In this document: one piece after another, positions 1 through 6,912 of the stretch
Position numbering within the stretch: position 1 is the stretch's first letter
Layout: each line of letters opens with the position of its first letter
NCBI GenBank assembly: GCA_044379485.1
Contig: JBIPOE010000079.1
Span: forward strand, 1-18,215
Length of the DNA: 18,215 nt
Source of the DNA: CAMDMI01 sp044379485
Lineage (GTDB): Bacteria; Bacteroidota; Bacteroidia; Cytophagales; Flexibacteraceae
Direction of reading: 5' to 3'
Notes under the pieces: model-generated
What the model saw: only the letters and a program-made list of their open reading frames with translations
What the model was told of the DNA's origin: nothing
The model's database searches: none
Program-made: the position numbers and the translations under genes

Positions 1-117
1 AGGCTGTGTTGTTTTACTCGATAAATTTCCTTTCTTTTACAATGCTAAATTACTAACTTTCAGTCTAATATACAACTTTTTTAATTTGTTAAAGTAGAAC
101 TAAGAGATTTTATAAAA

Positions 118-459
118 GTGTGTATCCAATGTTTGGAAGTTGATCCAGTAGATTTTAAAAACGCATTTGGCGTGTTTTGTGCTACTTATCCAAATGGCGA
201 AGAGTTTTTATCACAGTTTGAAGTGTATCTGAATTTAAAAAAAGTTTGGGATTCATCACCTAAACCCGAAAAAAGGAAAAAGGCACTTTTTCAGTGGTTT
301 GATGGTTTGCGGGCTTTAAAATTGGTTCATTACTTTGATGCCACGCTTCCAAAAGTGAAAGTGAGCGAGGCTGTTAAGATTTTGTTGCCACAATTTACTG
401 AGCTGAAGTTTGATTCAGATTTGAAAAATGCGCTAAGGAACTACTTGAAGGCTAGTTAA
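118..459 (+). CDS. Hypothetical protein, 113 aa
   Basis: I do not recognise this protein. The frame starts at a GTG and has no internal methionine. It is open from position 85, so the GTG start is a guess and the 5' end could have been lost. It encodes a soluble, lysine- and phenylalanine-rich, mostly helical-looking protein with no signal peptide or membrane segment. Composition and codon use look like real coding sequence. Its stop overlaps the stop of the convergent membrane-protein gene on the other strand by four bases, which is compact packing. I see no ribosome binding site. It may be intact or a 5'-truncated relic, since this side of the window contains several decayed genes. Confidence 0.5.
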   Translation: MCIQCLEVDPVDFKNAFGVFCATYPNGEEFLSQFEVYLNLKKVWDSSPKPEKRKKALFQWFDGLRALKLVHYFDATLPKVKVSEAVKILLPQFTELKFDSDLKNALRNYLKAS

Positions 460-995
460 AAAATATACCGCAAACCAACGGCACCGCCAGTAATTCCGAG
501 CCCTGATTCATATCCTGAAAACTGATAAGTGGGCATCCAATCTAAACTTATATTGATAGGCGCTTTTTTAAATCTATAATCCAAACCTATTTGGGCAAAA
601 GTTCCAATTACGTTGGTTGAATGAGACTCACCATTATAACCATTTTTCCAGTTCCATCTATACCCTGAAAGTCCAGCTCCAATAAACCAGTTTAGATTTT
701 TTGTACTTTTTATTGGGAAATTGTATTGGCAGGCAAGAGATAATTGAATCGAATTTGCCTTTGCACTTGGGTTGTTATATGCAGCGATTCCTTCAAAAGA
801 GATTTTTTGGTTGTGATAGTGTTTTAATGAAAACGCCGTGGGAAAACCAATCCTTAAACCTGCCGACCAATCGTACAAACTTGGGCGATTTCTGGAGTAG
901 GAAAAAGTGGGAATAACCATCAAAAATACGATAATAGTAAATTTATAAGATTTTAATTGTACTATTATAAGTTTTAAAAAGACTAGAAAATTCAT
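456..995 (-). CDS. Small outer-membrane beta-barrel-like protein, 179 aa
   Basis: Residues 1-34 hold a signal peptide: lysine at 15 and 18, a hydrophobic stretch around 19-30, and a likely cleavage after SYS. The rest shows alternating short amphipathic strands rich in Gly, Tyr, Trp and Asn (for example IGAGLSGYRWNW and IGLDYRFKKAPINISLDW). It ends in LRYIF, a terminal phenylalanine typical of outer-membrane barrels. The length fits an eight-stranded barrel of the OmpA/OmpX-like or DUF3575-like kind. No catalytic motif is visible, so the role is unknown. The stop overlaps the convergent upstream gene by four bases. The first ATG is used here; a start closer to the hydrophobic core is possible. 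Confidence 0.65.
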   Translation of the reverse strand: MNFLVFLKLIIVQLKSYKFTIIVFLMVIPTFSYSRNRPSLYDWSAGLRIGFPTAFSLKHYHNQKISFEGIAAYNNPSAKANSIQLSLACQYNFPIKSTKNLNWFIGAGLSGYRWNWKNGYNGESHSTNVIGTFAQIGLDYRFKKAPINISLDWMPTYQFSGYESGLGITGGAVGLRYIF

Positions 996-1058
996 GGTTA
1001 TTAGTTTAAAAGATGAAATAAATTTTTTTGTTTAAATATAAAAGATTAAATTTTCTTT

Positions 1059-1175
1059 TTAAAATGAAAGTTGATAATGAAGTTGTAATTCTCTTTGGTT
1101 ATTCTGTTTTGTTAGATAAGTATTGTCTAAAATCGATTTTATCCATTGAAGTAGTTCATGTTTTGCATAGTTCAT
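1059..1175 (-). CDS. Possible small protein, 38 aa
   Basis: A short ATG-initiated frame lies between the barrel-protein gene and the insertion sequence, on the barrel gene's strand and 63 bases upstream of it. It reads as an amphipathic, Leu/Trp/Lys-containing peptide beginning MNYAKHELLQWIKSIL and then turning Gln/Asn-rich. I do not recognise it. Its composition is less random than the surrounding AT-rich DNA, but there is no clear ribosome binding site and no homology I can name. It could be a real small protein, a gene fragment, or chance. Confidence 0.25.
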   Translation of the reverse strand: MNYAKHELLQWIKSILDNTYLTKQNNQRELQLHYQLSF

Positions 1176-1258
1176 TTTAATTTGAAAAATTGGTTACTGT
1201 CTTTTTTCAACCGTATTGTTGTTAAACTCGTTTCAGCAAATCTTAGGCCTATGTAAAA

Positions 1259-1277
1259 TAACGTGAGTTCGAAATAA
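1259..1277 (+). repeat. IS terminal inverted repeat (3' end of transposase side)
   Basis: This 19-base end matches the other element end at 18 of 19 positions in inverted orientation. The transposase stop codon lies directly inside it. Confidence 0.85.
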
Positions 1278-1279
1278 AA

Positions 1280-2188
1280 CTAAAAGAGAGTCAGTTGGTT
1301 AGAGGTTTCGAAGTCCAGATTTAAAGAAGGTTTCTTAGGAAAGAAGCTATATGCAATCAAGCCAGAGAAGAGATTAGAGAGAAAATTGCCCATACTTCTA
1401 TGTCTGGTATGCTCAATTTGGCACAGGTTTTTTAACTCATCATAAACCGAATCAATTACAGCTCTTTTACGAAGTAAAATCTTATCTCTCAGGCTTATGA
1501 ATTGGTTTTTCATATTCTTTTTCACCTTGGTAATCAAGTGAATACCACTATCAAATAGTTTTTGAAATAATGCTTTTGAAATATAGCCTCTATCTGCATA
1601 CAGCTTTCCAAAAATGGCATCTGTAAGGGAATCCATCACTTTTGGATTGCGGTCGTCGGTATTACCTTTTGTGAATGCAAATTCAAGGAGTTCACCTTTA
1701 TCATTTATGCATATATGTAGCTTAAAACCAAAGAAATAACCGACAGATGTATGTCCTCTTTGTGCAAAATCTTTAAAGGTCTTGTGTTGGTGAATACGTT
1801 TATTATGACAAACGGTAAGGGAGGTAGAATCCACAAAAGAAACTCCAGTACAATCACCTAACCTCTTCATTTTCAAATATAAAAGCATAACTGGGGTAGC
1901 CTTTTGACAAAGCTCAGAAAATCGGTTGTAGGAAACGGTTTTGGGGAAATCAGTTTTGAGAAACTGGCACACATAACCCAGGTAAAAGGATTTCAAATCC
2001 CTGAATCTACATGCATGGAAGAAAATAAGAATGGTAATTATCTCACTATCAGATAGTATAGATGGTTTATTCCTTCTATTTTTGTCTAAAAATTCCTCTA
2101 AACCAATTGTATTGAGGTGATTAGAATATTCTTTACAAAACTCATCCACCTGAAAAAAAATTGTTGTTAATTCGCTGATGTTGATCAT
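1280..2188 (-). CDS. IS982-family DDE transposase
   Basis: The protein is 302 residues from the chosen start. It shows the IS982 DDE layout: first Asp in SFVDSTSL (about residue 120), second Asp in YADRGY (about 199) and Glu in the family-typical QIEHTRHRS block (about 259). The N-terminal segment with SDSEIITILIFF and FPKTVSYNRF is also typical of the family. The open frame extends upstream to 2233, but MINISELTT at 2188 is the more natural start because the extra residues do not look conserved. The frame is uninterrupted and all three catalytic residues are present, so the element may still be active. The gene fills almost the whole space between the terminal repeats, as expected for this family. 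Confidence 0.9.
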   Translation of the reverse strand: MINISELTTIFFQVDEFCKEYSNHLNTIGLEEFLDKNRRNKPSILSDSEIITILIFFHACRFRDLKSFYLGYVCQFLKTDFPKTVSYNRFSELCQKATPVMLLYLKMKRLGDCTGVSFVDSTSLTVCHNKRIHQHKTFKDFAQRGHTSVGYFFGFKLHICINDKGELLEFAFTKGNTDDRNPKVMDSLTDAIFGKLYADRGYISKALFQKLFDSGIHLITKVKKNMKNQFISLRDKILLRKRAVIDSVYDELKNLCQIEHTRHRSMGNFLSNLFSGLIAYSFFPKKPSLNLDFETSNQLTLF

Positions 2189-2262
2189 GGTCTTTACGTG
2201 TTTTCTTTGCTTGTAGTGACTCAAAAATAACACAAAGACTATGATTCAACAAATTGACAGCC

Positions 2263-2280
2263 AAATATTTATAAATATTT
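2263..2280. repeat. 18-bp perfect AT-only palindrome inside the IS
   Basis: AAATATTTATAAATATTT is a perfect palindrome about 75 bases upstream of the transposase start. It might be a regulatory site of the element, but a chance palindrome in AT-rich DNA is not excluded. Confidence 0.35.
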
Positions 2281-2327
2281 TTATTGATTTAAAGCAGTTC
2301 TAAAAATTTTCCTTTTTGACACCGTTC

Positions 2328-2346
2328 TTATCTCGAACTCACGTTA
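2328..2346 (-). repeat. IS terminal inverted repeat (promoter side)
   Basis: This is the partner of the repeat at 1259-1277. It lies about 140 bases upstream of the transposase start. An open frame on the plus strand reads through this repeat into the flanking DNA. Confidence 0.85.
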
Positions 2347-2627
2347 ATTACATCAATCTTTCTGAGTTGTATTTAGATGGTATAAACAATGATTTTTCGA
2401 AAATCCATATTTTCAAATACCAAAAAGTAAAAACCAGGCTGGAATATAAAAACAAGCAGGTTACCTTGTTTATAAATGGGGTACAGGTATTTTCAGGAGC
2501 TTACAAGTCGCCTGTTGGCAAGATCAAAGGCATATCGGTTCAATTTAATGGTTTTGGCAAATTCCATGCATTTAAGGCATGGAATGAAAAAGGCAGTTTG
2601 GTTGAAAATGAGGTGTTCGGAAATTAA
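2345..2627 (+). pseudogene. C-terminal fragment of a secreted/lectin-like protein, truncated at the IS edge
   Basis: An open frame enters from inside the IS terminal repeat and runs to a stop at 2627. It has no ATG of its own near the edge; the only start is a TTG at 2316 within the IS. The roughly 93 non-IS residues include FINGVQVFSGAYKSPVGKIK followed by a phenylalanine-rich strand. This is the 'name of ligand, turn, strand' pattern common at the end of concanavalin-like/LamG-type beta-sandwich domains in secreted proteins. I cannot name the family. The DNA left of the IS does not continue this protein in any frame I read, so the N-terminal part is missing and was not simply split by the insertion. 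Confidence 0.55.
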
Positions 2628-2660
2628 AATCTCCATGACTAAGGTTTTTTGAAAAAGTAA

Positions 2661-2771
2661 CTACCAGGCGTCATTAGGCGAAACAAACTTTTCCTTAGGT
2701 TTCATTCTGAACCCGAGAACAATTTCATGGCTGCCAGATTGATAGGCATTGAGATCAGAAGTGATGTAATT
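2661..2771 (-). pseudogene. C-terminal relic resembling a PorP/SprF-type membrane protein
   Basis: A 36-residue frame with no start codon runs to a TAG at 2661. It contains NAYQSGSHEIVLGFRMKPK and ends in a polar tail. A G-S-H-E-I-x-L-(G/x)-(Y/F)-R strand near the end is typical of the PorP/SprF family, outer-membrane proteins associated with type IX secretion in Bacteroidota. Upstream, a TAA interrupts the frame at 2772-2774, and a neighbouring frame contains a plausible preceding strand (FNISSL), suggesting a frameshift. The remaining some 250 residues of such a protein are absent, so this is a dead fragment. The family assignment rests on a short motif and is tentative. Nothing else is visible in 2628-2900. 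Confidence 0.45.
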
Positions 2772-2900
2772 TTAGGCTAGAAATATTGAATTTGGATTTG
2801 GCCCACATACTTTTGTAACACTCATTCAATTAAAAAGCAAAGATTCTAATAACGTGGCCTGGGGAGCATTGAAAACCAAACAATTGAAGGTCAGGGCCTA

Positions 2901-4022
2901 ATGAAAAACATCAACCACTTTTTACTTGGTCTTATTTTTTGCTTCACAAGTCAGGCTCTGTATGGGCAAGGATTATTTAAAAGAATTATTGGTAGCTTTA
3001 TTCATGATACCAACAATGCGGCAAAACCCCGGTTTTTGACCTATCCAACTTTGGCCTTTAGTCCGGAAACCAGTTTGGAGTTTGGGCTTAATTCCATTTT
3101 CGTATATTATGCCAATAGGGATACTCTAAATCGCTTAAGTGAAATTAGCGCATTTTCTTTTTATACTGTAAAAAATCAATATGGCTTTTGGCTTGACCAT
3201 TTCTTATACAGCAATAAAGACAGGTTCTTTTTTCTGGGTAAAATCCGATTGCAGAACTTTTCGCTTTTGTGTTATGGAATTGGGCCTGGCACACCAAAGA
3301 GATATCAGGCGAGGGTAGATGCCAATCAAATCTGGTTAAAGGAAAGAGTTTTAAGGAAAATAGTAAAGGACTTTTTTATTGGCTTTGAGTTTGATTATCA
3401 AAGGTTGAGTGAGGTTCATTTTGTTCAAAATTCTCAAACTGAAATTTTTCAACTTCCGCTTGGCCATCAAGGTTTCACCAATTTAGGAATAGGCTTAGGT
3501 ATAGTTTATGACAACCGGCACAATGTTTTAAATGTTAGAAAGGGATTTTTTCGGAGTTGAGTTTTTTGAATTTCCATCCGGTTTTGAGTGATTACAAGTT
3601 TAACTCCATCTTTTCCGATTCCCGTTTGTTTCGCCCTTTTGGAAAAAGAAATGTGTGGGCAAGCCAACTTATAGGGCAGTTCAATATGGGCGATGTCCCT
3701 TTCAATCAATTGGCTCTTATAGGTGGAGAAAGCATCATGAGGGGCTATTACACAGGAAGATTCAGAGATAAAAATCAAATAGCAGCCCAGACGGAATTGC
3801 GGTTTTTGCCCCTTCCCTTGGGTTTTAGCAAGCGATTGGGGGCCACGGTTTTCCACAATTTCTCCAAGCTTTAAAACGGCATTTAACAAAGACCTTATTT
3901 GGGCAGGAGGTGCGGGCCTCAGGTTTTTGATATTTCCTAAAAAAGGTATTTATACAAGGTTAGATTATGCCTTTACCAGAGAGGGGGGAGGTCTTTATAT
4001 TTTTGTGGGTGAGGCTTTTTAA
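2901..4022 (+). pseudogene. Omp85/D15-type outer-membrane protein gene with two frameshifts
   Basis: Three consecutive frames together give one surface-antigen (D15/BamA-TamA-like) barrel of about 373 residues without POTRA domains. The first frame (2901-3560) has a signal peptide (hydrophobic core LLGLIFCFTSQALYG) and the start of the barrel, up to NVRKGFF. The reading shifts by one base within or near the run of six T at 3546-3551 and continues as ELSFLNFHP. It includes the Omp85 hallmark GGESIMRGYYTGRFRD, the conserved GG...RGY loop. It shifts again near 3860-3872 and ends as FNKDLIWAGGAGLRFLIFPKK...IYTRLDYAFTREGGG...GEAF. All parts are collinear and well conserved, so the breaks are recent or are sequencing errors; one is in a homopolymer. 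If intact, it would be an outer-membrane barrel of unknown cargo. Confidence 0.8.
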
Positions 4023-4122
4023 TTTTTGATAATTCAGGAAATGACTGCAATTTTTTTCTTCAGTATTAAAAAAGTAGTTCTATTTGAATTCCACTTTATT
4101 TCATTATAAATAATTATATTAA

Positions 4123-5160
4123 ATGGACTCTCTAACCCACGTTGTTTTTGGTGCAGCCCTTGGCGAGGCCATTCTAGGCAAAAAAATAGGCAAAAAAGCA
4201 ATGCTCCTGGGCGCCATTGCCAATACCATTCCCGATTTGGATGTATTCCTTGTTTTTGGTGATCCGGTTCGGGAAATTACAATCCACCGTGGGTTTTCGC
4301 ATTCATTGGTCTTTCCATTTCTGGCTGCACCTATTTTGGCCTGGTTATCAATGAAATACCTTAAAGATTCGGTTTTATTCAGGGACTGGTTTGTTTTTTT
4401 CTTTGCACTTATTCTCACCCATCCTTTGCTGGATTGCCTCACTACTTATGGAACCCAGTTGTTCCTGCCATTCAGTGATTACAGGGTCAATTCCAACAGT
4501 CTTTTTATCATTGATTTGTTCTTTACGCTACCCATGATGGTTGGGGTCATTGCCTGCTGGATTTTCAAAACCAGCAATCCATCCAGAAAAAAATGGAATC
4601 AAACAGGACTTATTATCAGCGTTCTGTATGTGTTGTTGGGCTTTTCTTCTAAAGCAATTGCTTCCTCTGTTTTAGAAGAAAAACTGACTGAAAAAGGAAT
4701 AGAAAGCAAACACAGGATGACCGGTGTAACACCCTTTAACATTCTGCTTTGGTATACAATTGCGGAGGTAGATTCGGGTTACTTTATTGGCGATTATTCT
4801 CTTTTGGACAAGGATAAAAACATTCAATTCTCTTTTGTTAGGAGAAATGAAAACCTGCTCGAAGATATTAAAAACGATTATGCCATCAACAGGATGATCT
4901 GGTTCAGCAATGGTTATTATTCTGTAGAAAATGTAAAGGGTGAGCTACGTTTTTTTACACTCAAGTTCGGAACCACAGGATTTGACCTAAGCAAACCACT
5001 ATCAGAATCTGTTCCATTTTATTATCTGTTGAAAAAAGGAAAAGATGGTTTGATAAAAGTGGAAACCAATCGTGGATTTGAAAAACTTGAATTGGGTAAA
5101 ACTTTACAGCAACTATATCAAAGGGTAATGGGCAACAAGAATGCCTTTGAAAAACTATAG
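4123..5160 (+). CDS. Membrane-bound metal-dependent hydrolase, DUF457/YdjM family
   Basis: The 345-residue protein begins MDSLTHVVFGAALGE and carries the family's metal-ligand-like motifs in order: His6 in SLTHVVFG, PDLD at 37-40, HRGFSHS at 55-61, HPLLDCLTTYGTQ at 100-112 and Asp131 at the start of a further membrane segment. About four to five hydrophobic helices fill residues 25-178. A soluble C-terminal half (about 180-345), rich in strands, faces one side of the membrane. This matches the family called YdjM/YbcI or DUF457, described as inner-membrane metal-dependent hydrolases; the natural substrate is not known. The gene is intact and stands alone, preceded by a 100-base AT-rich gap. 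It is the only clearly intact non-mobile gene between the IS and the rhamnose locus, apart from the small genes at the left. Confidence 0.82.
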   Translation: MDSLTHVVFGAALGEAILGKKIGKKAMLLGAIANTIPDLDVFLVFGDPVREITIHRGFSHSLVFPFLAAPILAWLSMKYLKDSVLFRDWFVFFFALILTHPLLDCLTTYGTQLFLPFSDYRVNSNSLFIIDLFFTLPMMVGVIACWIFKTSNPSRKKWNQTGLIISVLYVLLGFSSKAIASSVLEEKLTEKGIESKHRMTGVTPFNILLWYTIAEVDSGYFIGDYSLLDKDKNIQFSFVRRNENLLEDIKNDYAINRMIWFSNGYYSVENVKGELRFFTLKFGTTGFDLSKPLSESVPFYYLLKKGKDGLIKVETNRGFEKLELGKTLQQLYQRVMGNKNAFEKL

Positions 5161-5186
5161 AAACATCGGAATATCAGTTGAATAAA

Positions 5187-5212
5187 AAAGCCAAACCTTT
5201 CGGATTGGCTTT
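5187..5212 (-). terminator. Rho-independent terminator
   Basis: Read on the minus strand this is a GCCAATCC stem, a GAAA tetraloop and GGTTTGGC, closed by AAA/TTT and followed by a run of six T. The single T-T mismatch is internal. On the plus strand only three T follow the stem, so the hairpin is best seen as ending a minus-strand transcript, though it may also serve the plus-strand hydrolase gene that ends 26 bases earlier. The minus-strand gene it belonged to now seems to be only a fragment. Confidence 0.65.
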
Positions 5213-5216
5213 CAAC

Positions 5217-5291
5217 CTACTCCACTACCTCGCCTTGACGCTTAGGGGTGGTTCGGAATTTCTTAGGATAGAGTGCAAAGATAAGTGGATT
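5217..5291 (-). pseudogene. Possible C-terminal gene fragment ahead of the terminator
   Basis: On the minus strand a 24-residue open stretch ends at a TAG just five bases before the terminator hairpin, and reads YPKKFRTTPKRQGEVVE at its end. It is less AT-rich than its surroundings and has the character of a genuine protein tail. Its frame is closed by TGA at 5292-5294. A neighbouring frame further upstream stays open for about 50 codons without a start. I do not recognise the family. The stretch 5213-5561 otherwise holds no convincing gene. Confidence 0.3.
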
Positions 5292-5296
5292 TCAGG

Positions 5297-5356
5297 ATGA
5301 GAATGGCTTTTATTTGCTTTTTAATTTTAGCCGGGATATCGAGTTGTTTCAGGTAA
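5297..5356 (+). other. Lipoprotein-signal-like mini-ORF
   Basis: ATG at 5297 opens a 19-residue peptide, MRMAFICFLILAGISSCFR, which looks like a lipoprotein signal with a lipobox-like ISSC, and then stops. It could be the beheaded start of a lost lipoprotein gene. It lies opposite the decayed minus-strand frame, so chance is also possible. Confidence 0.2.
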
Positions 5357-5561
5357 TTGAAATTCAGAGGTATACTTTCATTTCTTGTTTTTATATATTG
5401 TTTTTAGAGATGATCATATTTTGGTTCATCGATACAATAACTTTTTTCTTCCATTTGAATTTTTACAAAAATTCAAAACGTTTGAATGGGTACTGCATAC
5501 CTACAATTTAAAACCATTATCTGTTGTGATTTAGCTTATTCAAAAATATAAAATTGTATTT

Positions 5562-6845
5562 TCACAAACCGGTGGATTGATTAAAATGACCTCTTGCTTC
5601 TATCAAAAATGATCTTGTATCAAAGTGCCGAAAAGTTTCCAAAGGCTGTAATGCACCACTATTTTGCAAGTTTGCCTCTGCCACCAAAGCCCTTACATCT
5701 GTCCGAAATGCATCCTGAATCAAGGTTTGACAGAGTGCTACGTCATTGGATTGTTGGGCGATTTCCAGATTGTTTCTATCCAAAATCAAAGCCTGAGCGT
5801 ATGCAATCTGAATGGCTTCAATCGATTGAAGCAAATCTTCTAATGGGTCTTTCACATTGTGGCTGGCATCTATCATGTAGGCAACTTTCTGATTTTTAAT
5901 AGATTTGTCCCTCATTCCATCCACCAGTTCATTGAAAATGAGAAACAACTGAAAGGGTTTTATGGAGCCTGTTGTCAAATCGTCGTCGCCATACATGGAG
6001 CCGTTGAAATGAAATCCACCTAAAGAGCCAACATGTAAAAGTCTTGCTACAATTTGTTCGATGTTGGTGTTAGGTAAATGATGCCCTAGATCAACAAGCA
6101 CTTTTGCCTGTGGACCAAGCATTTGTGTAAGTAAATATGAAGTACCCCAATCTGGAATTACCATCGAATAAAAATTGGGTTCGTAGGGTTTATACTCCAC
6201 AAGCATGGTCCAATCAGCTGGCATTCCCTTATAAATTTCTTTTAGTGAATCGGCAGTAAGCCGAAAGGCATTCCGGAAATGTTGCTGTCCGGGAAAGTTG
6301 GAACCATCGGCCAGCCAAACGGTTAATACTTTGGCATTCAGCTCTTTTCCAAATTGAATTACTTCCCGATTGTGTTCAATGGCTTGATTGCGGACCTTTT
6401 CGTCGGTGTGGCAAAGCGAACCAAATTTATAGGAATGGGTCTGGTCTTTCTGATTCTGAAACGTATTGGAATTGACCGAATCGATGGTCAGTTTTTCCTG
6501 TTCCAGAAGTTGTAAAATGGCTTTGGGGTCTTTTGGGATGTCCCACGGAATGTGCAGTGAAATGGAATCGGCGGCTGGATTTAGTTTTCTCAAAAGACCC
6601 ACATCGGCGATTTTCTCTTCCAGACTTCCTGGTTCGCCTCCGCCTGGAAACCGTCCGAACCGGGTGCCGCCTGTACCCAGTGCCCAGCTGGGGATGGCGA
6701 TTTTCAGTTTGCTGATTTCCTGCACGATGGCTTTCACATCCAGACCTTTACGATCCAGATTTTCGGAAAGATGGCTGAAATTGCGCTTATGAGATTGGAT
6801 GGAAGATTGGTTTGCTTCCTGGATGGTGGTGTTTGAAATTGGCAT
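5562..6845 (-). CDS. rhaI: L-rhamnose isomerase, RhaI type
   Basis: This 427-residue TIM-barrel enzyme would interconvert L-rhamnose and L-rhamnulose in the cytoplasm, the first catabolic step. Metal and active-site residues sit at positions corresponding to the Pseudomonas stutzeri enzyme: His99 (SLHIPWD), Glu217 (LVEYKPYEP), Asp252 (VDLGHH), His279 (GGFHFNGSMYGDDD) and Asp326 (MIDASHN). The glycine-rich GTGGTRFGRFPGGGEPG loop at 57-73 is also typical. The length matches the RhaI branch rather than the E. coli RhaA type. The start at MPISN is the first ATG after a 67-base gap. That gap contains a 27-base palindrome 34 bases upstream of the ATG, identical to one over the promoter of the preceding regulator gene. 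It is the last gene of the minus-strand series. Confidence 0.93.
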   Translation of the reverse strand: MPISNTTIQEANQSSIQSHKRNFSHLSENLDRKGLDVKAIVQEISKLKIAIPSWALGTGGTRFGRFPGGGEPGSLEEKIADVGLLRKLNPAADSISLHIPWDIPKDPKAILQLLEQEKLTIDSVNSNTFQNQKDQTHSYKFGSLCHTDEKVRNQAIEHNREVIQFGKELNAKVLTVWLADGSNFPGQQHFRNAFRLTADSLKEIYKGMPADWTMLVEYKPYEPNFYSMVIPDWGTSYLLTQMLGPQAKVLVDLGHHLPNTNIEQIVARLLHVGSLGGFHFNGSMYGDDDLTTGSIKPFQLFLIFNELVDGMRDKSIKNQKVAYMIDASHNVKDPLEDLLQSIEAIQIAYAQALILDRNNLEIAQQSNDVALCQTLIQDAFRTDVRALVAEANLQNSGALQPLETFRHFDTRSFLIEARGHFNQSTGL

Positions 6846-6879
6846 ATGGTTTTATTTGTTGGATAAAATTTGTTATTTT

Positions 6880-6906
6880 GTTTACAGTTTACAGTAAACT
6901 GTAAAC
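6880..6906. promoter_or_regulatory. 27-bp palindromic operator candidate upstream of rhaI
   Basis: GTTTACAGTTTAC, a central A, then GTAAACTGTAAAC form a perfect odd palindrome. The arms contain TTTACAG twice in tandem, so the site can also be read as a core TTTACAGTAAA flanked by two further half-sites. It ends 34 bases upstream of the rhaI ATG and lies six bases beyond the stop of the regulator gene. The other copy is at 7889-7915 with identical arms. No T-run follows on either strand, so it is not a terminator. Binding by the neighbouring helix-phosphoribosyltransferase protein is inferred. Confidence 0.8.
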
Positions 6907-6912
6907 CATTTT

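Larger units (their letters stand above)
1259..2346 (-). mobile_element. IS982-family insertion sequence, complete
   Basis: The element is about 1.09 kb, with one transposase gene reading on the minus strand. The ends are inverted repeats matching at 18 of 19 positions: TAACGTGAGTTCGAAATAA at 1259-1277, and the reverse complement of TTATCTCGAACTCACGTTA at 2328-2346. The outermost TA may be target rather than element, which would make the element 1261-2344. I find no convincing target-site duplication in the flanks (GTAAAA on the left, ATTACA on the right). The right end abuts a headless reading frame. Both facts suggest that DNA beside the element was deleted or rearranged after insertion. 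Confidence 0.88.

Noticed and set aside
1253..2352. TA at both IS ends as a two-base target duplication
   Set aside because: TA is self-complementary and may just extend the inverted repeats; IS982 elements usually make longer duplications.
5314..5511. 65-residue plus-strand frame rich in Phe and Ile
   Set aside because: Composition is that of translated AT-rich DNA, it has no signal or motif, and it overlaps decayed frames on the other strand.
6880..6906. Palindrome after the regulator stop codon as a terminator
   Set aside because: No T-run follows on either strand, and the identical element sits over a promoter elsewhere.
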